Counted from the stretch's first letter, positions 1 to 8,808 are shown. The stretch: 34,084 nucleotides of DNA from an uncultured SAR116 cluster alpha proteobacterium (GCA_902596655.1 CACJUX010000025.1:1-34084); one strand, 5' to 3'. Notes: generated from the sequence alone by a model not told the origin. A program made the numbers and translations.

Positions 1-1
1 G

Positions 2-925
2 GTATTTGCATACATGGGACCAATGTCCGAGATACCAGATTTTCCAATTTACGACACATTCGACTTGGATGGACATGAATTAGTGCCATATCGGCTGAGT
101 TACCCCTGCAATTATTTGCAGGTTGCTGAAAACACCATGGATCCGATTCACACTGTTTATCTGCATACTTTAGTCGGTGAGACTCAGTTTGAAGAAACTT
201 GGGGTATAACGCCTGTCCTCAAGTTTCATGATGGCGAGACTGGTCTTTATTCCACCCTGACTTATCGTGTTGATGATATGATCTGGGTCCGAACGCAGCA
301 GACGGTATTTCCGACTTTTTCTCACGTTGGGGCCTTTTGGGAGACAGGTAAAGAGGAAAAATATTTCGTTCGTTCCAGTATTACCAAATGGACCGTACCA
401 ATCGATGACACTAATAGTATGATTATTGCCTGGCGACATTTCGGCCCGGCTATTGACCCTGATGGCAAAGGAAAACGTGACGAGGTTAAGATTGAATCTG
501 TTGATTTTGAGGGGCAAACCGAGGCGCGTGACTATGATGAAATGCAGCGTAATCCTGGTGATTACGAGGCGCAGGTTTCAATTGGCCCGATCGCTCGACA
601 TGCGGCAGAGAACCTTGGCAAAACTGACCAGGGTGTGATGATGCTGCGAAACAGGCTCAGACGGGGTGTCAGGGACGTAGCAAATGGCAAACCCGTGGCG
701 CATTACGATGCAAAAAAGCCGGTCAAAAATTTGTATACGCAAGATACCGTGATGCCTATTCCAAAGCGGGATGACATAGATGATGACGAGCTCATGGCCG
801 CAGTTGCGGAGGAGGTTATGAGGATTGTTCGTGAGGGTGACAATTTTGCCGGCGCAGAAAGAGAGGCCTTTATAATCGAAAATCTGAAAATGATTAAATC
901 AGATAAACGTTTTGTTGTTGGTTAA
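2..925 (+). CDS. Rieske non-heme iron oxygenase, alpha subunit (5' truncated)
   Basis: This is the C-terminal catalytic domain of an aromatic-ring-hydroxylating-type oxygenase; the N-terminal Rieske [2Fe-2S] domain lies left of the window. The frame is open from base 2 and reads VFAYMGPM, the usual inter-domain motif of phthalate-dioxygenase-type enzymes, so the first ATG at 14 is internal and not the start. The mononuclear iron motif D-x2-H-x4-H is seen in TMDPIHTVYLH (Asp43, His46, His51 counted from that ATG). The later stretch GPIARHAAENLGKTDQG matches the conserved GPI-x-R-x4-E-x-LG-x-x-D segment of the family. The stop is two bases before the GTG of an ABC permease, so oxygenase and importer are probably one operon. 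The enzyme would need an external reductase, which is not visible. Its substrate cannot be told; an aromatic acid or a quaternary amine are both possible. Confidence 0.9.
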   Translation, partial: VFAYMGPMSEIPDFPIYDTFDLDGHELVPYRLSYPCNYLQVAENTMDPIHTVYLHTLVGETQFEETWGITPVLKFHDGETGLYSTLTYRVDDMIWVRTQQTVFPTFSHVGAFWETGKEEKYFVRSSITKWTVPIDDTNSMIIAWRHFGPAIDPDGKGKRDEVKIESVDFEGQTEARDYDEMQRNPGDYEAQVSIGPIARHAAENLGKTDQGVMMLRNRLRRGVRDVANGKPVAHYDAKKPVKNLYTQDTVMPIPKRDDIDDDELMAAVAEEVMRIVREGDNFAGAEREAFIIENLKMIKSDKRFVVG

Positions 926-927
926 TA

Positions 928-1782
928 GTGGAAAATCGTTGGATTGCATATTTAATTCCACCGTTCATAGTCACACTGCTATTGGTGGCTGGATCACAAT
1001 TTGTATTCATCCAAAATAGCTTTTATCAAGATCTTGGATTGGGTCGGACCGGCACAGATTTAACTCTCGTTAATTACCTAAAGTTTTTTACTGATACTTT
1101 TTATCTGAAAACTTTCTGGATCACGATAAAAGTTAGCGCAATTGCGGCTCTTTTGACGCTCTTTCTCGGATTTCCAATCGCTTATGTGGTTGCAAGAATG
1201 AAATCAAAGCTTGCGATGTTTCTACTAGCAGGAATTGTAGTATCAACCTTTGTAACGATAGTTATTAAGGTTTTTGGCCTCATAATTATTTTTTCTGCTG
1301 ACGGAGTTATCAACAAAACACTTCTGAATTTAGGGTTGATCGAGAGGGCATACAGCATCATCGGCACCCAAGAGGGAGTTGTTATCGGATTGATGCACTT
1401 CACCATTGGCTTCAGTGTTTTGCTGCTTTACAGCGTCGTGGTCACAGTACCACCGTCGTTGGAATATGCAGCTCAAATCCATGGGGCATCCCGCCTCAGG
1501 GTATACCAGCGTGTTATAATTCCATTGTGCGCACCTGGCTTTGTAGTCGGAGGACTTATGATATTTAACATGTGTATGGGTGCTTTTACCTCTGCAGCCC
1601 TCTTGGGGGGTGGAAGAGTGTTAACTCTGCCAGTTTTAGTCCAACGCACGGTAATGATGGAGGTGAAATATTCTACTGCAGCGTCAATAGCGTTCGTGCT
1701 TCTTGTTTCTGTAATTTTAATTAATTTGTTCTCGTTAATCGCTATCCGTCGCCTTCGTTCCGCGCGGCTTGTTGTGGCTTAG
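928..1782 (+). CDS. ABC transporter permease, PotB-type
   Basis: Inner-membrane permease of a polyamine/opine/iron-type (MetI-fold) importer, 284 residues, the usual size. It opens with a hydrophobic segment (IAYLIPPFIVTLLLVAG), has a short periplasmic stretch and then about five more membrane segments. The ATPase-coupling EAA loop is visible as EYAAQIHGASRLRVYQRVIIP. The start is GTG at 928, two bases after the oxygenase stop and without a strong ribosome site, which suggests translational coupling. The second permease follows after 8 bases. It is one half of the membrane channel used by the binding protein at 2659 and the ATPase at 3775. The substrate is not readable from the permease alone. 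Confidence 0.9.
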   Translation: MENRWIAYLIPPFIVTLLLVAGSQFVFIQNSFYQDLGLGRTGTDLTLVNYLKFFTDTFYLKTFWITIKVSAIAALLTLFLGFPIAYVVARMKSKLAMFLLAGIVVSTFVTIVIKVFGLIIIFSADGVINKTLLNLGLIERAYSIIGTQEGVVIGLMHFTIGFSVLLLYSVVVTVPPSLEYAAQIHGASRLRVYQRVIIPLCAPGFVVGGLMIFNMCMGAFTSAALLGGGRVLTLPVLVQRTVMMEVKYSTAASIAFVLLVSVILINLFSLIAIRRLRSARLVVA

Positions 1783-1790
1783 GGTCGGTT

Positions 1791-2624
1791 ATGCAAACTT
1801 GGACCGAAAAAGTAATTCTTTTTGTATGGTGCGGCTTTTCGTACGTCTTTTTACTTTCCCCAATGGTGGTGGTCATGGGGGCTTCATTGCACGGAGGAGA
1901 ATTTTCTGCAGCGATAAAGTTTCCACCAGACGAGCCTTCCTTTCAATGGTATTCAAAAATACCAACAGAACAATTTGAGGCTCTGGCTCTAAGCCTCCTG
2001 GTAGCGGCAGTTGCTACTTTCATCGCCGCTCTCATTGCTATACCAGCAGCTCTCGGTTTGGTGCGCAGTAACTTCAAATTGAAATTTGCAATTACCTCTG
2101 TTTTTCGGGCGCCGTTGCAAATACCAGCTATCGTTTCTGGCATCGCATTTTTACAGCTCTACTATTTGATCTTTGATACTAGCGGCTTAATGCTTGCAGG
2201 TACCATACCCGGCATGCTTCTTGGCCATGTTTTCATTGCAACACCATTTCTTTTTGGAACAATAGTCGCGGTTCTTCAACGGTTTGATCACAGGCTAGAA
2301 GAAGCTTCCTACAGTCTTGGCGCTGGAAGGTGGCGGACGTTATACAGGGTTACACTTCCAACAATAATGCCAGGCATATATTCTGGCGGCCTATACGCAT
2401 TTATGGTCTCATTTGCGGACGTACCCATGTCGATTTTTTTGACAGCTCCAGGGTTTGTTACCTACCCAGTTGAGCTGTTTTACGCGATGGAAAACGATTT
2501 CGATCCCAGTATCCTGGCCTCTTCGTCAATAGTTATCGTATTTTGTCTGGCGATGCTTCTGGTCGTACAAAAGGTGGTGGGCTTGGAGACCTTGCTCCGA
2601 TCAGGTGGAGGAAGTGCAAGGTGA
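1791..2624 (+). CDS. ABC transporter permease, PotC-type
   Basis: Second permease of the importer, 277 residues. It has six predicted membrane segments, the first being VILFVWCGFSYVFLLSPMVV, and an EAA loop in LEEASYSLGAGRWRTLYRVTLP that docks the ATPase. The periplasmic loop after the first segment carries the FQWYSK-type sequence common in PotC relatives. It starts at ATG 1791, eight bases behind the first permease, and the binding-protein gene follows 34 bases downstream. The assignment to the class that moves polyamine-, opine- or betaine-like solutes follows from family resemblance; the exact substrate is unknown. Confidence 0.9.
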   Translation: MQTWTEKVILFVWCGFSYVFLLSPMVVVMGASLHGGEFSAAIKFPPDEPSFQWYSKIPTEQFEALALSLLVAAVATFIAALIAIPAALGLVRSNFKLKFAITSVFRAPLQIPAIVSGIAFLQLYYLIFDTSGLMLAGTIPGMLLGHVFIATPFLFGTIVAVLQRFDHRLEEASYSLGAGRWRTLYRVTLPTIMPGIYSGGLYAFMVSFADVPMSIFLTAPGFVTYPVELFYAMENDFDPSILASSSIVIVFCLAMLLVVQKVVGLETLLRSGGGSAR

Positions 2625-2658
2625 CAATTAATCAACAAAACAAGCAAGGGAGAATATT

Positions 2659-3729
2659 ATGAAGAAATACAAAAAATCATTGGCCTCGCTAGGGTTAGCG
2701 TTTGGCTTTGCGTTCGGGTTTTCCAGTATGGCCGTAGCGGGTCAGTTTGATGGCGTGACTTTGAAGGTGGCTACATGGGGAGGCTCCTGGAAAGCGAACA
2801 TGGAAAAAATAATTGTTCCAAAGTTTGAGGCTTTAGGTGGCAAAATTGAATTTGTTACTGGAAGTCCAGCGGCGAATTTTGCGAAACTAGTCGCTGGTCG
2901 CGGGCGCGCTCCTTTTGACGTAATGGAAGTGTTGGATGCGCAAGTTGGTGATTTTGCACAAGTTGATTACTTGCAACCAATAAATCTCGATCTAATCCCA
3001 AACAAAGTAAATCTCCAGCCATTTCAATACAACGAAACCTATGTTGGTAGTTGGAATACTCAAGAAACGATCTGCTACAACACAGAAAAATTTGCAGAGC
3101 TTGGGTTAGCTGCACCAAAGACTTACGCTGACCTTGCAGCCCCTGCATTACAAGACAAGGTGAGTCTGCCAGATATTAATTCTGGAGCTGGTTTGGCAAA
3201 TTTTGGTGGCGTGATTTACGCCGCTGGTGGAGATGAAAAGAATATTCAACCAGGTCTTGATTTAATGAAAAAAATCAATGCCACAAAATTTTGGACCCGG
3301 GGTGGAGAGACAAAAACGCAGTTTGAGTCCGGCGATATCTATGCTGCAGTTGTCCACGCCGGTTGGTGTACTCGGGCTGCCCGTGCTGGTTCACCGGTAA
3401 TGACTGTACATCCTGAGATTAAGCCAGGTGTCAAAGGCCTAGCTAAGGAAGGCTGGCTGGGCATAATGAAGTCTAGCGAAAACGTAGAAGCTGCACATTG
3501 GTTTATCAACGAATATCTTACAACCGACTTCCAATACGAGTATGCAATCAATAGTGGTGTGTTTCCGCTGAACCAAGATGCGATTGAGAAGATGAAAACT
3601 GATGAAATCAACGCCAAGTTGATGGAACTGGACCCTGGCGCAATCTCATCTATGCTACGTTTGGACTATAGCAAAGTAGATAAAACCGCTTGGATTGATG
3701 GTTGGAACAAAACACTAACCACCAATTAA
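2659..3729 (+). CDS. ABC transporter periplasmic solute-binding protein, PotD-like
   Basis: Periplasmic receptor of the importer, 356 residues. Residues 1-28 form a Sec signal peptide (positive MKKYKK, hydrophobic core, cleavage near SSMAVAG). The mature protein begins with LKVATWGGSWKANMEKIIVP, typical of family 1 binding proteins of the spermidine/putrescine/opine class. The body keeps the PAxFD-like region (APFDVMEVLDAQ) and the C-terminal VEAAHWFINEYL segment. A good ribosome site (GGGAG, 7 bases upstream) supports ATG 2659. It lies between the permease genes and the ATPase gene. Polyamine specificity should not be assumed; the neighbouring Rieske oxygenase hints that the ligand may be its substrate. 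Confidence 0.9.
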   Translation: MKKYKKSLASLGLAFGFAFGFSSMAVAGQFDGVTLKVATWGGSWKANMEKIIVPKFEALGGKIEFVTGSPAANFAKLVAGRGRAPFDVMEVLDAQVGDFAQVDYLQPINLDLIPNKVNLQPFQYNETYVGSWNTQETICYNTEKFAELGLAAPKTYADLAAPALQDKVSLPDINSGAGLANFGGVIYAAGGDEKNIQPGLDLMKKINATKFWTRGGETKTQFESGDIYAAVVHAGWCTRAARAGSPVMTVHPEIKPGVKGLAKEGWLGIMKSSENVEAAHWFINEYLTTDFQYEYAINSGVFPLNQDAIEKMKTDEINAKLMELDPGAISSMLRLDYSKVDKTAWIDGWNKTLTTN

Positions 3730-3774
3730 GGTTTGGTAAAATAAAATTTAGCATCGCTGATTTGGTTGGTTAAT

Positions 3775-4842
3775 ATGTCTGGTGTTAGGCTTGATAAAAT
3801 TGTCAAAAGTTACGGGTCAACTGTGGCCGTAAATGATGTCTCGTTGGACATTAAGGAAGGCGAATTTCTTACCCTCCTTGGGCCATCTGGCTGTGGTAAA
3901 ACGACGACATTACGTTTGATATCGGGCTTTATCCAACCGACCAGCGGCGCTATTCATTTTGGCAATAAAGATGTGACTGGGATTGCCCCACAGCATCGGC
4001 AAATCGGCATGGTATTCCAGGACTATGCTTTATTTCCTCATTTAACGGTGAGCGAAAATATTAGTTTTGGCCTGGTTGAGCGTCGCTATGAAAAGGCGGC
4101 AATTAAGAAGCGTGTCGATGAGTTACTAGCATTGATTAAACTTGAGGAAGCCGCCGACCGTTATCCAAGCGAGATTTCTGGTGGCCAGGCACAGCGGGTT
4201 GCAGTTGCGCGAGCCGTGGCCCACCCCCCTAGTGTCTTGCTAATGGATGAGCCATTAGGTGCACTGGACCTGAAACTTCGCGAAACAATGCAGGCAGAAC
4301 TTAGGCGTATTCAACAGGAACTCGGCATCACTGCGGTTTACGTGACGCATGATCAATCTGAGGCCATGAACATGTCAGACAGAATTGTTGTCATGAATGA
4401 CGGCATTATTGAACAAATTGGCTCCCCTCGAGATATATATTCGAATCCTCAGTCAGTGTTTGTTGCCAATTTTATTGGCCAGGTCAATGTTCTTGAGTGT
4501 AAGGTTACGAGAAAAAAAGACAACATCACCGATCTCGATTACAACGGGCAAAAAATCAGGGCCCAACATGAAATTTCACTTCGGCAAGGAACGAATATAT
4601 TCTTGGCGATAAGACCTGAGAATATAAAAATCACAGCAAAAGCTGCTCGAAATCCTCAAAATACTCTGAAGGGGGTTGTCTCAGAGGCATTGTTCTCTGG
4701 AAATGTTATGAAAATATCTGTCGAGCTTGAGAGCGGTGACTGCATAAAAGTGGAGTGTCAACCCAAGGCAAATAGCTTTGAACTAGGAAGCTCAGTGCAC
4801 GTTAATTGGTTGCCGGAAGATTGTAATATTCTTTTGAACTAA
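3775..4842 (+). CDS. ABC transporter ATP-binding protein, PotA-like
   Basis: Cytoplasmic ATPase that powers the importer, 355 residues from ATG 3775. An in-frame TTG at 3766 would add three residues; ATG is preferred, though neither has a strong ribosome site. All nucleotide-binding motifs are visible: Walker A GPSGCGKTT (residues 36-44), Q-loop VFQDYALFPHL (Gln82), signature ISGGQAQR (134-141), Walker B LLMDEP (155-160) followed by the D-loop, and H-loop VTHDQSEA (His192). After residue 240 comes a TOBE-type regulatory domain (FLAIRPENI). It is the last gene of the transporter; the unknown pair starts 19 bases later, close enough to share the transcript. Confidence 0.93.
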   Translation: MSGVRLDKIVKSYGSTVAVNDVSLDIKEGEFLTLLGPSGCGKTTTLRLISGFIQPTSGAIHFGNKDVTGIAPQHRQIGMVFQDYALFPHLTVSENISFGLVERRYEKAAIKKRVDELLALIKLEEAADRYPSEISGGQAQRVAVARAVAHPPSVLLMDEPLGALDLKLRETMQAELRRIQQELGITAVYVTHDQSEAMNMSDRIVVMNDGIIEQIGSPRDIYSNPQSVFVANFIGQVNVLECKVTRKKDNITDLDYNGQKIRAQHEISLRQGTNIFLAIRPENIKITAKAARNPQNTLKGVVSEALFSGNVMKISVELESGDCIKVECQPKANSFELGSSVHVNWLPEDCNILLN

Positions 4843-4861
4843 ATCGGTTGAGGAATAAATT

Positions 4862-5488
4862 ATGGACCGAATACCTGTCAATCCTGGCTCTGTTGAATGG
4901 TCCGGAGAAAACCCCGGAATCTATCTCAAGCTAGACCCCGATGGTGATTATTCAGTTGTAGCGCTGTTTTTTAGGATTGTGTTGTCACCGCATGGACGAG
5001 GTGTTGGCGCGATTATTCTCGGCGATCCAGACACCGCGGCTGGCTATCCAGAAGTTCCAAATCTGTGCCTCACTGATAACCGCCCCATGATGACGTATCT
5101 GCTCGATAATTTTGCTTCCAAATTTCCAACACTGGTCGGCAGGGCCGGTGTTGAGGCGATGAGTTGGCATGACGTTAACAAGAACAATCAAGATAATCGC
5201 AACATGCCACACAGCTACAGCGAGGAACTGACTGCGGGTGACGTAACCGTACAAATGACATGGAAAGACCTTCAGCCACCGATGGCCATTGAGGTCGGCC
5301 CCAATGAATCCGCCACCAAAGCGCATGATATGTATGCCGTATTTTTGGAGGCCACTGACGCGCGGATCACGATAAATGGAACGGCATTGCAAGGTCAGGT
5401 TGTTGACCGGCAGTTTTTTGGCCGGACGATGAGCACCGCTTTTCTTGCATTATCTGAGACCTGGGTTAATCCTAACAAGAATGGGTAA
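4862..5488 (+). CDS. Conserved hypothetical protein, first of a tandem paralogous pair
   Basis: 208 residues, no recognised family. It has no signal peptide or membrane segment and is probably cytoplasmic and mainly beta. It shares with the next gene an N-terminal block (V-x-W-x-GENPG-x-x-LK-x-DP-x-GD-x-SV-x3-LFFRIV, with an SP following), a central block ending in a Y/YSE then T-x-G-D/G segment, and a C-terminal STAFLALSETWVNP. A good ribosome site (TTGAGGAA) precedes the ATG, and it starts 19 bases behind the importer ATPase. This context suggests a role with the imported compound or the Rieske oxygenase, but no function can be assigned. The real coding status is strong because both copies preserve the same residues. 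Confidence 0.8.
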   Translation: MDRIPVNPGSVEWSGENPGIYLKLDPDGDYSVVALFFRIVLSPHGRGVGAIILGDPDTAAGYPEVPNLCLTDNRPMMTYLLDNFASKFPTLVGRAGVEAMSWHDVNKNNQDNRNMPHSYSEELTAGDVTVQMTWKDLQPPMAIEVGPNESATKAHDMYAVFLEATDARITINGTALQGQVVDRQFFGRTMSTAFLALSETWVNPNKNG

Positions 5489-5497
5489 AGAAAGACC

Positions 5498-6121
5498 ATG
5501 CCAATAAAACCAAATGTGAGAACAGGTGGCGTTGATTGGACGGGTGAGAACCCGGGAATGCTTCTGAAAACTGATCCAGCAGGAGACTGGTCAGTTTTGA
5601 TGCTTTTTTTCCGGATCGTTTGGTCGCCTGTTGGCCCTGGCAATATTCTGTTGTTGTATGAAAACCCCGGCAAAGACACTGGCTTGCCAGAATGCTGCAA
5701 TGTGATCATGGCGGATAATGAAGCGCTGCGTGATTATATCAAAACCGGTTTCATCGAAAAGCTGGGCACCTTTGGTGATGCCCCTGCCTATGCGGCATCC
5801 TCACAACTGGCCATTGATCATGTCGTTAGCGATGGAGACCCTGGTGGGGATTTCTACAGCGAGACTGTGACGGGTGGCGGTTTGAAAATCAAATTGGTCT
5901 GGGAAGAGTTAGGCAAGCCAACAGCACTCGAATTGCCACCCGAACTGACTGGTACGGGTGAGCACGTGATGTACAGTCTGCTCGTTGACTCAAAATCTTG
6001 TTATGTTGAGGTCAATGGACGGCGACTTGAAGGGCATCCTGTGCCTCGTGAGCAGGCGGGGCTGCCGCTCTCAACAGCATTTCTGTATTACTCGGAAACC
6101 TGGATTTTCCCCGACAAGTGA
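5498..6121 (+). CDS. Conserved hypothetical protein, second of a tandem paralogous pair
   Basis: 207 residues, paralogous over its whole length to the preceding gene and only 9 bases behind it. The copies share the N-terminal W-x-GENPG and LFFRIV blocks and the C-terminal STAFLYYSETWIFP, but differ much in the middle, so the duplication is old and the copies may now form a heteromer. It has no signal peptide or membrane segment. The function is unknown. It ends 17 bases before the end of a convergent gene, so it is the last gene of the left-hand operon; no clear terminator hairpin is visible in that short gap. Confidence 0.8.
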   Translation: MPIKPNVRTGGVDWTGENPGMLLKTDPAGDWSVLMLFFRIVWSPVGPGNILLLYENPGKDTGLPECCNVIMADNEALRDYIKTGFIEKLGTFGDAPAYAASSQLAIDHVVSDGDPGGDFYSETVTGGGLKIKLVWEELGKPTALELPPELTGTGEHVMYSLLVDSKSCYVEVNGRRLEGHPVPREQAGLPLSTAFLYYSETWIFPDK

Positions 6122-6138
6122 CTGTGGAGTCATACCTG

Positions 6139-6552
6139 CTAATTGGCATCAATGGCTGCAAGTCCTGCCTGGGCCACATCTAAATCATCATCGCCTGAAC
6201 CACCGCTGACACCAATGCCGCCGACATGGACACCATCAAGAACGATTGGCAAGCCACCTGGAAGATTGGTGTACTGGCCGCCTGTGGCAAAAGCCACACC
6301 AACTTCAAATTCCGCAGGCAAGGCGCCCGACGGGTGCTGGCGTTCTGCTGCCACCCGAGCCTTCGCATAGGCCGGCCCAGAGGCAAGGTCTGCCGCCCCA
6401 TCAGTTCTAGCAAAGCAAACAAGACCGCCTGATGGGTCCATAATGGCGATACATTGCGGCACATTCATCTCGTCAGCCCTGGCAACTGCCGCCGCCATCA
6501 TTTTGCTTGCCGCCAGATAATTGATCCGTGTCATGCTGGTCGTATATGCCAT
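6139..6552 (-). CDS. GlcG/HbpS-family heme-binding-like protein
   Basis: 137 residues, the usual size of the GlcG/HbpS/PduO C-terminal family, which are small cytoplasmic or exported proteins often beside catabolic enzymes. Family hallmarks seen are the N-terminal A-x-KM-x-AAAVARADE helix, the strand IAIMDPSGGLVCFARTDGA, and the glycine-rich GGLPIVLDGVHVGGIGVSGG with the final D-x-A-x-AG. A strong ribosome site (GGGAGG, 9 bases upstream) supports the start. It is the last gene of the - strand block, 67 bases behind the formamidase gene. Members have been linked with heme or cobalamin binding, but no such ligand can be read here and its role in the pathway is unclear. Confidence 0.85.
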   Translation of the reverse strand: MAYTTSMTRINYLAASKMMAAAVARADEMNVPQCIAIMDPSGGLVCFARTDGAADLASGPAYAKARVAAERQHPSGALPAEFEVGVAFATGGQYTNLPGGLPIVLDGVHVGGIGVSGGSGDDDLDVAQAGLAAIDAN

Positions 6553-6619
6553 GAAATATGCCTCCCTAAAGTGATGCCCTGTTGTTTGGCTGGTGCTCGA
6601 TCATATAGATTGTTCTGTG

Positions 6620-7558
6620 TTATAACTGGTCCAAAACTTCTTTGGATATTTTGCAAATATAGCTGTATTTCGGATTGACCATCTGTGTGCATCTTGCTTC
6701 TGCCACTTGTCCCAGAAGCATATAAGCCTCTTCATAGCTGAGTTGGTAATCGGCATTCAACCAATACACCATCTCCTGAAATGCTGTACGCATCGCATCT
6801 TCGAGAGGCCGCGCGCAGCCTATTGTACAAAAGTGGGTTGGCGTCTCGATCCGCGGCCATGTCATCTCTGATGGACGTGGGCAGACTTCAACTTCTACCG
6901 TCAAATGTGCGGCGATTTCAATCGCGCCCATGCCATTACACTCACCATCGCCCTGAATGGCGTGGCAATCACCTAAATAGAGATAAGCCCCATCATGATG
7001 CACGGGTAACATTACAACGTTCCCGTCCGTCACTTCCTGTACATCCAGATTGCCACCTACCTTGTCACAATCGACTGTCATCAGTCCGCCATTTACCGGT
7101 GCTGTCGCGATACAGCCGATCATAGGCTTTACCGGCAGCTTCACCTTATCCGACCAATGGACGATCCCATCTTTGACCAGAACATTATGGTTTTTGATGC
7201 CAAATTCCTTTTGCCGACACCAATCTGGAAAGATACCAACCCCCGGCCACAATGCGGTGGTGCCAATGCCTTCAACAGCGACTTTGTGAATTATCACCTT
7301 GAGCATGTCACCAGCTTTAGCGCCTTTAACCTCAATCGGGCCTGTCACCGGATTAACAAAAGGAAGCGTGACATCATCTTCGGTGAGTTGTTTATCCAAC
7401 CCCGTTAACACACCGCCATTTATGTTTATCTCTGTTTCAACCTCAAAGACTTCACCGGGTGTGATGCTGCCAACGTAATCATCTGTTGCCGCGAACGCAA
7501 ATTTAAGCTCATCGCGATGAAAGAACACTCTGCCGTCTTTGGTTTTGCCTTTTGTCAT
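6620..7558 (-). CDS. Acetamidase/formamidase family amidohydrolase
   Basis: Hydrolyses short amides (formamide or acetamide) to the acid and ammonia in the cytoplasm. The start is set at ATG 7558 (312 residues) because AGGAAA lies about 8 bases upstream and the length fits the family; an upstream ATG at 7645 would overlap the preceding gene. The metal-centre signature of the FmdA/AmdA family is visible as VHHDGAYLYLGDCHAIQGDG, with EIAAHLTVEVEV after it. It lies 52 bases behind the MetX-like hydrolase and downstream of nitrile hydratase-type genes. The context gives it an obvious job: removing the amide those make. Which amide is used is not decided by the sequence. Confidence 0.9.
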   Translation of the reverse strand: MTKGKTKDGRVFFHRDELKFAFAATDDYVGSITPGEVFEVETEININGGVLTGLDKQLTEDDVTLPFVNPVTGPIEVKGAKAGDMLKVIIHKVAVEGIGTTALWPGVGIFPDWCRQKEFGIKNHNVLVKDGIVHWSDKVKLPVKPMIGCIATAPVNGGLMTVDCDKVGGNLDVQEVTDGNVVMLPVHHDGAYLYLGDCHAIQGDGECNGMGAIEIAAHLTVEVEVCPRPSEMTWPRIETPTHFCTIGCARPLEDAMRTAFQEMVYWLNADYQLSYEEAYMLLGQVAEARCTQMVNPKYSYICKISKEVLDQL

Positions 7559-7610
7559 ATCAACAATTTCCTGAATATCAATAATAAGACCCGGGTTTGA
7601 TTTACTTTGT

Positions 7611-8627
7611 CTAGGATGCAAGTAATTCACGGTGCGCATTATCAATAAAGGCGCTATCTACCGGATTAAGTCCAGGAGCACCTGCGATATGGCCCCAATC
7701 AGATGGGATAGGCCGCAACTCAACATTCGACATCAATGATGCCTGAATCTCATTGTCGGCGACTGGAAAATAAAGATCTGTCTTGCATGGCATGAGTATT
7801 GTCTTTGCCGTGATTGCCTTGCAAGCGGCCTCGAAGTCACCCTCATAAATATCATTATCTGCGATGTCCGCCACCTGCCATGTGTGCATCATCCCCAAAA
7901 GATCGTTTGCATCAAAGGCCAGAAAGTTTGGCTCCCAGAACTCCTGCATATGATCAGCAGCAGTTTCCTGGCCCAACTGCTGATGCAATTTATGTCTGTA
8001 AAAAGCCTGTGACGGCCCCCATCCAGCCCAAATTCGGGCAAAGGCGCGGATGCCCGCCTCGGGGTTAGCTGTGTATGCGCCTTTGGCAAATATGGGATCA
8101 GCCAAAAGGCCGGCCTTTACACCCTCAAGAAAAACCCAGTTGTGAGGGGCTGTTACCGCACTGCCGCACCATGAGATCATCCTCTCAACGCGGCCCGGGA
8201 AGATTGCAGCCCAATGATTTGCCTGTTGTCCGCCCATGGAAAAGCCAGTCACCAGCGCGAGCGATTCAATCCCATATTCCTGCTCGAGCATTTTCTGCTG
8301 GGCATGTACATTGTCCCAATGGGTGATTTTTGGAAAATCTGCACCTGAAAATGGCGCGTCGCTGTTTGAGGGAGATGATGAAAGACCATTACACATCATA
8401 TCCACCGATATGATGAAATATCGAGACGGGTCTAGAGCCTTGTCAGCGCCGATCATCACCTCATAATCATTGTGTTTGCCACCATAGAATGTGGGCATCA
8501 GGATGGCATTGCTGCGCGCCGCATTCAGCGTTCCAAAGGTGGCGTATGAGATCTTTAGATTTGGCAGGACAACGCCGCTTTGCAACTCAGTTTCTCCAAG
8601 ATTAACAACGTAAGCAGCCACTGACAT
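7611..8627 (-). CDS. Alpha/beta-fold hydrolase, MetX-like
   Basis: 338 residues related to homoserine O-acetyltransferase but probably a hydrolase or other acyl-transfer enzyme. The catalytic triad is complete: nucleophile Ser130 in LVTGFSMGGQQ, Asp284 in CKTDLYFP, His313 in DWGHIAG. The oxyanion region GGKHNDYEVMIG and DMMCNGLSSSPSNS resemble MetX homologues but lack the NVLG-x-C-x-G-TTGP motif of true acetyltransferases, and methionine genes are absent. It is the first gene of the three-gene run toward the GlcG-like gene, preceded by 181 bases that contain a possible operator. Such proteins are often misnamed homoserine acetyltransferase. Substrate unknown. Confidence 0.85.
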   Translation of the reverse strand: MSVAAYVVNLGETELQSGVVLPNLKISYATFGTLNAARSNAILMPTFYGGKHNDYEVMIGADKALDPSRYFIISVDMMCNGLSSSPSNSDAPFSGADFPKITHWDNVHAQQKMLEQEYGIESLALVTGFSMGGQQANHWAAIFPGRVERMISWCGSAVTAPHNWVFLEGVKAGLLADPIFAKGAYTANPEAGIRAFARIWAGWGPSQAFYRHKLHQQLGQETAADHMQEFWEPNFLAFDANDLLGMMHTWQVADIADNDIYEGDFEAACKAITAKTILMPCKTDLYFPVADNEIQASLMSNVELRPIPSDWGHIAGAPGLNPVDSAFIDNAHRELLAS

Positions 8628-8645
8628 TTACCCATCTCACAAAAC

Positions 8646-8665
8646 AACTTTTAACAATTAAAGTT
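8646..8665. promoter_or_regulatory. AT-rich inverted repeat upstream of the MetX-like gene
   Basis: AACTTT and AAAGTT form a perfect 6-base inverted repeat separated by 8 bases, about 20-40 bases upstream of the ATG at 8627. The position suits an operator or part of the promoter of the hydrolase, formamidase and GlcG-like genes. The surrounding 181-base gap is AT-rich and also holds a perfect stem TCATTG-AGG-CAATGA at 8733-8747 without a T-run. Function is inferred from position only. Confidence 0.3.
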
Positions 8666-8808
8666 ACCATAAACAGAATAATTAATCATGTTTTTAAGAC
8701 GCTTTTTGCTGACGACTGAGAGATTTCTGTGATCATTGAGGCAATGACTGCGGCCTTGTAAACGGGCAATCCGGGCCTAAATGACAAGGGAATGTTGGTG
8801 GTCATGCT

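Noticed and set aside
7611-8627. Homoserine O-acetyltransferase (metX)
   Set aside because: The triad is present but the NVLG-x-C-x-G-TTGP motif and methionine gene context are missing.
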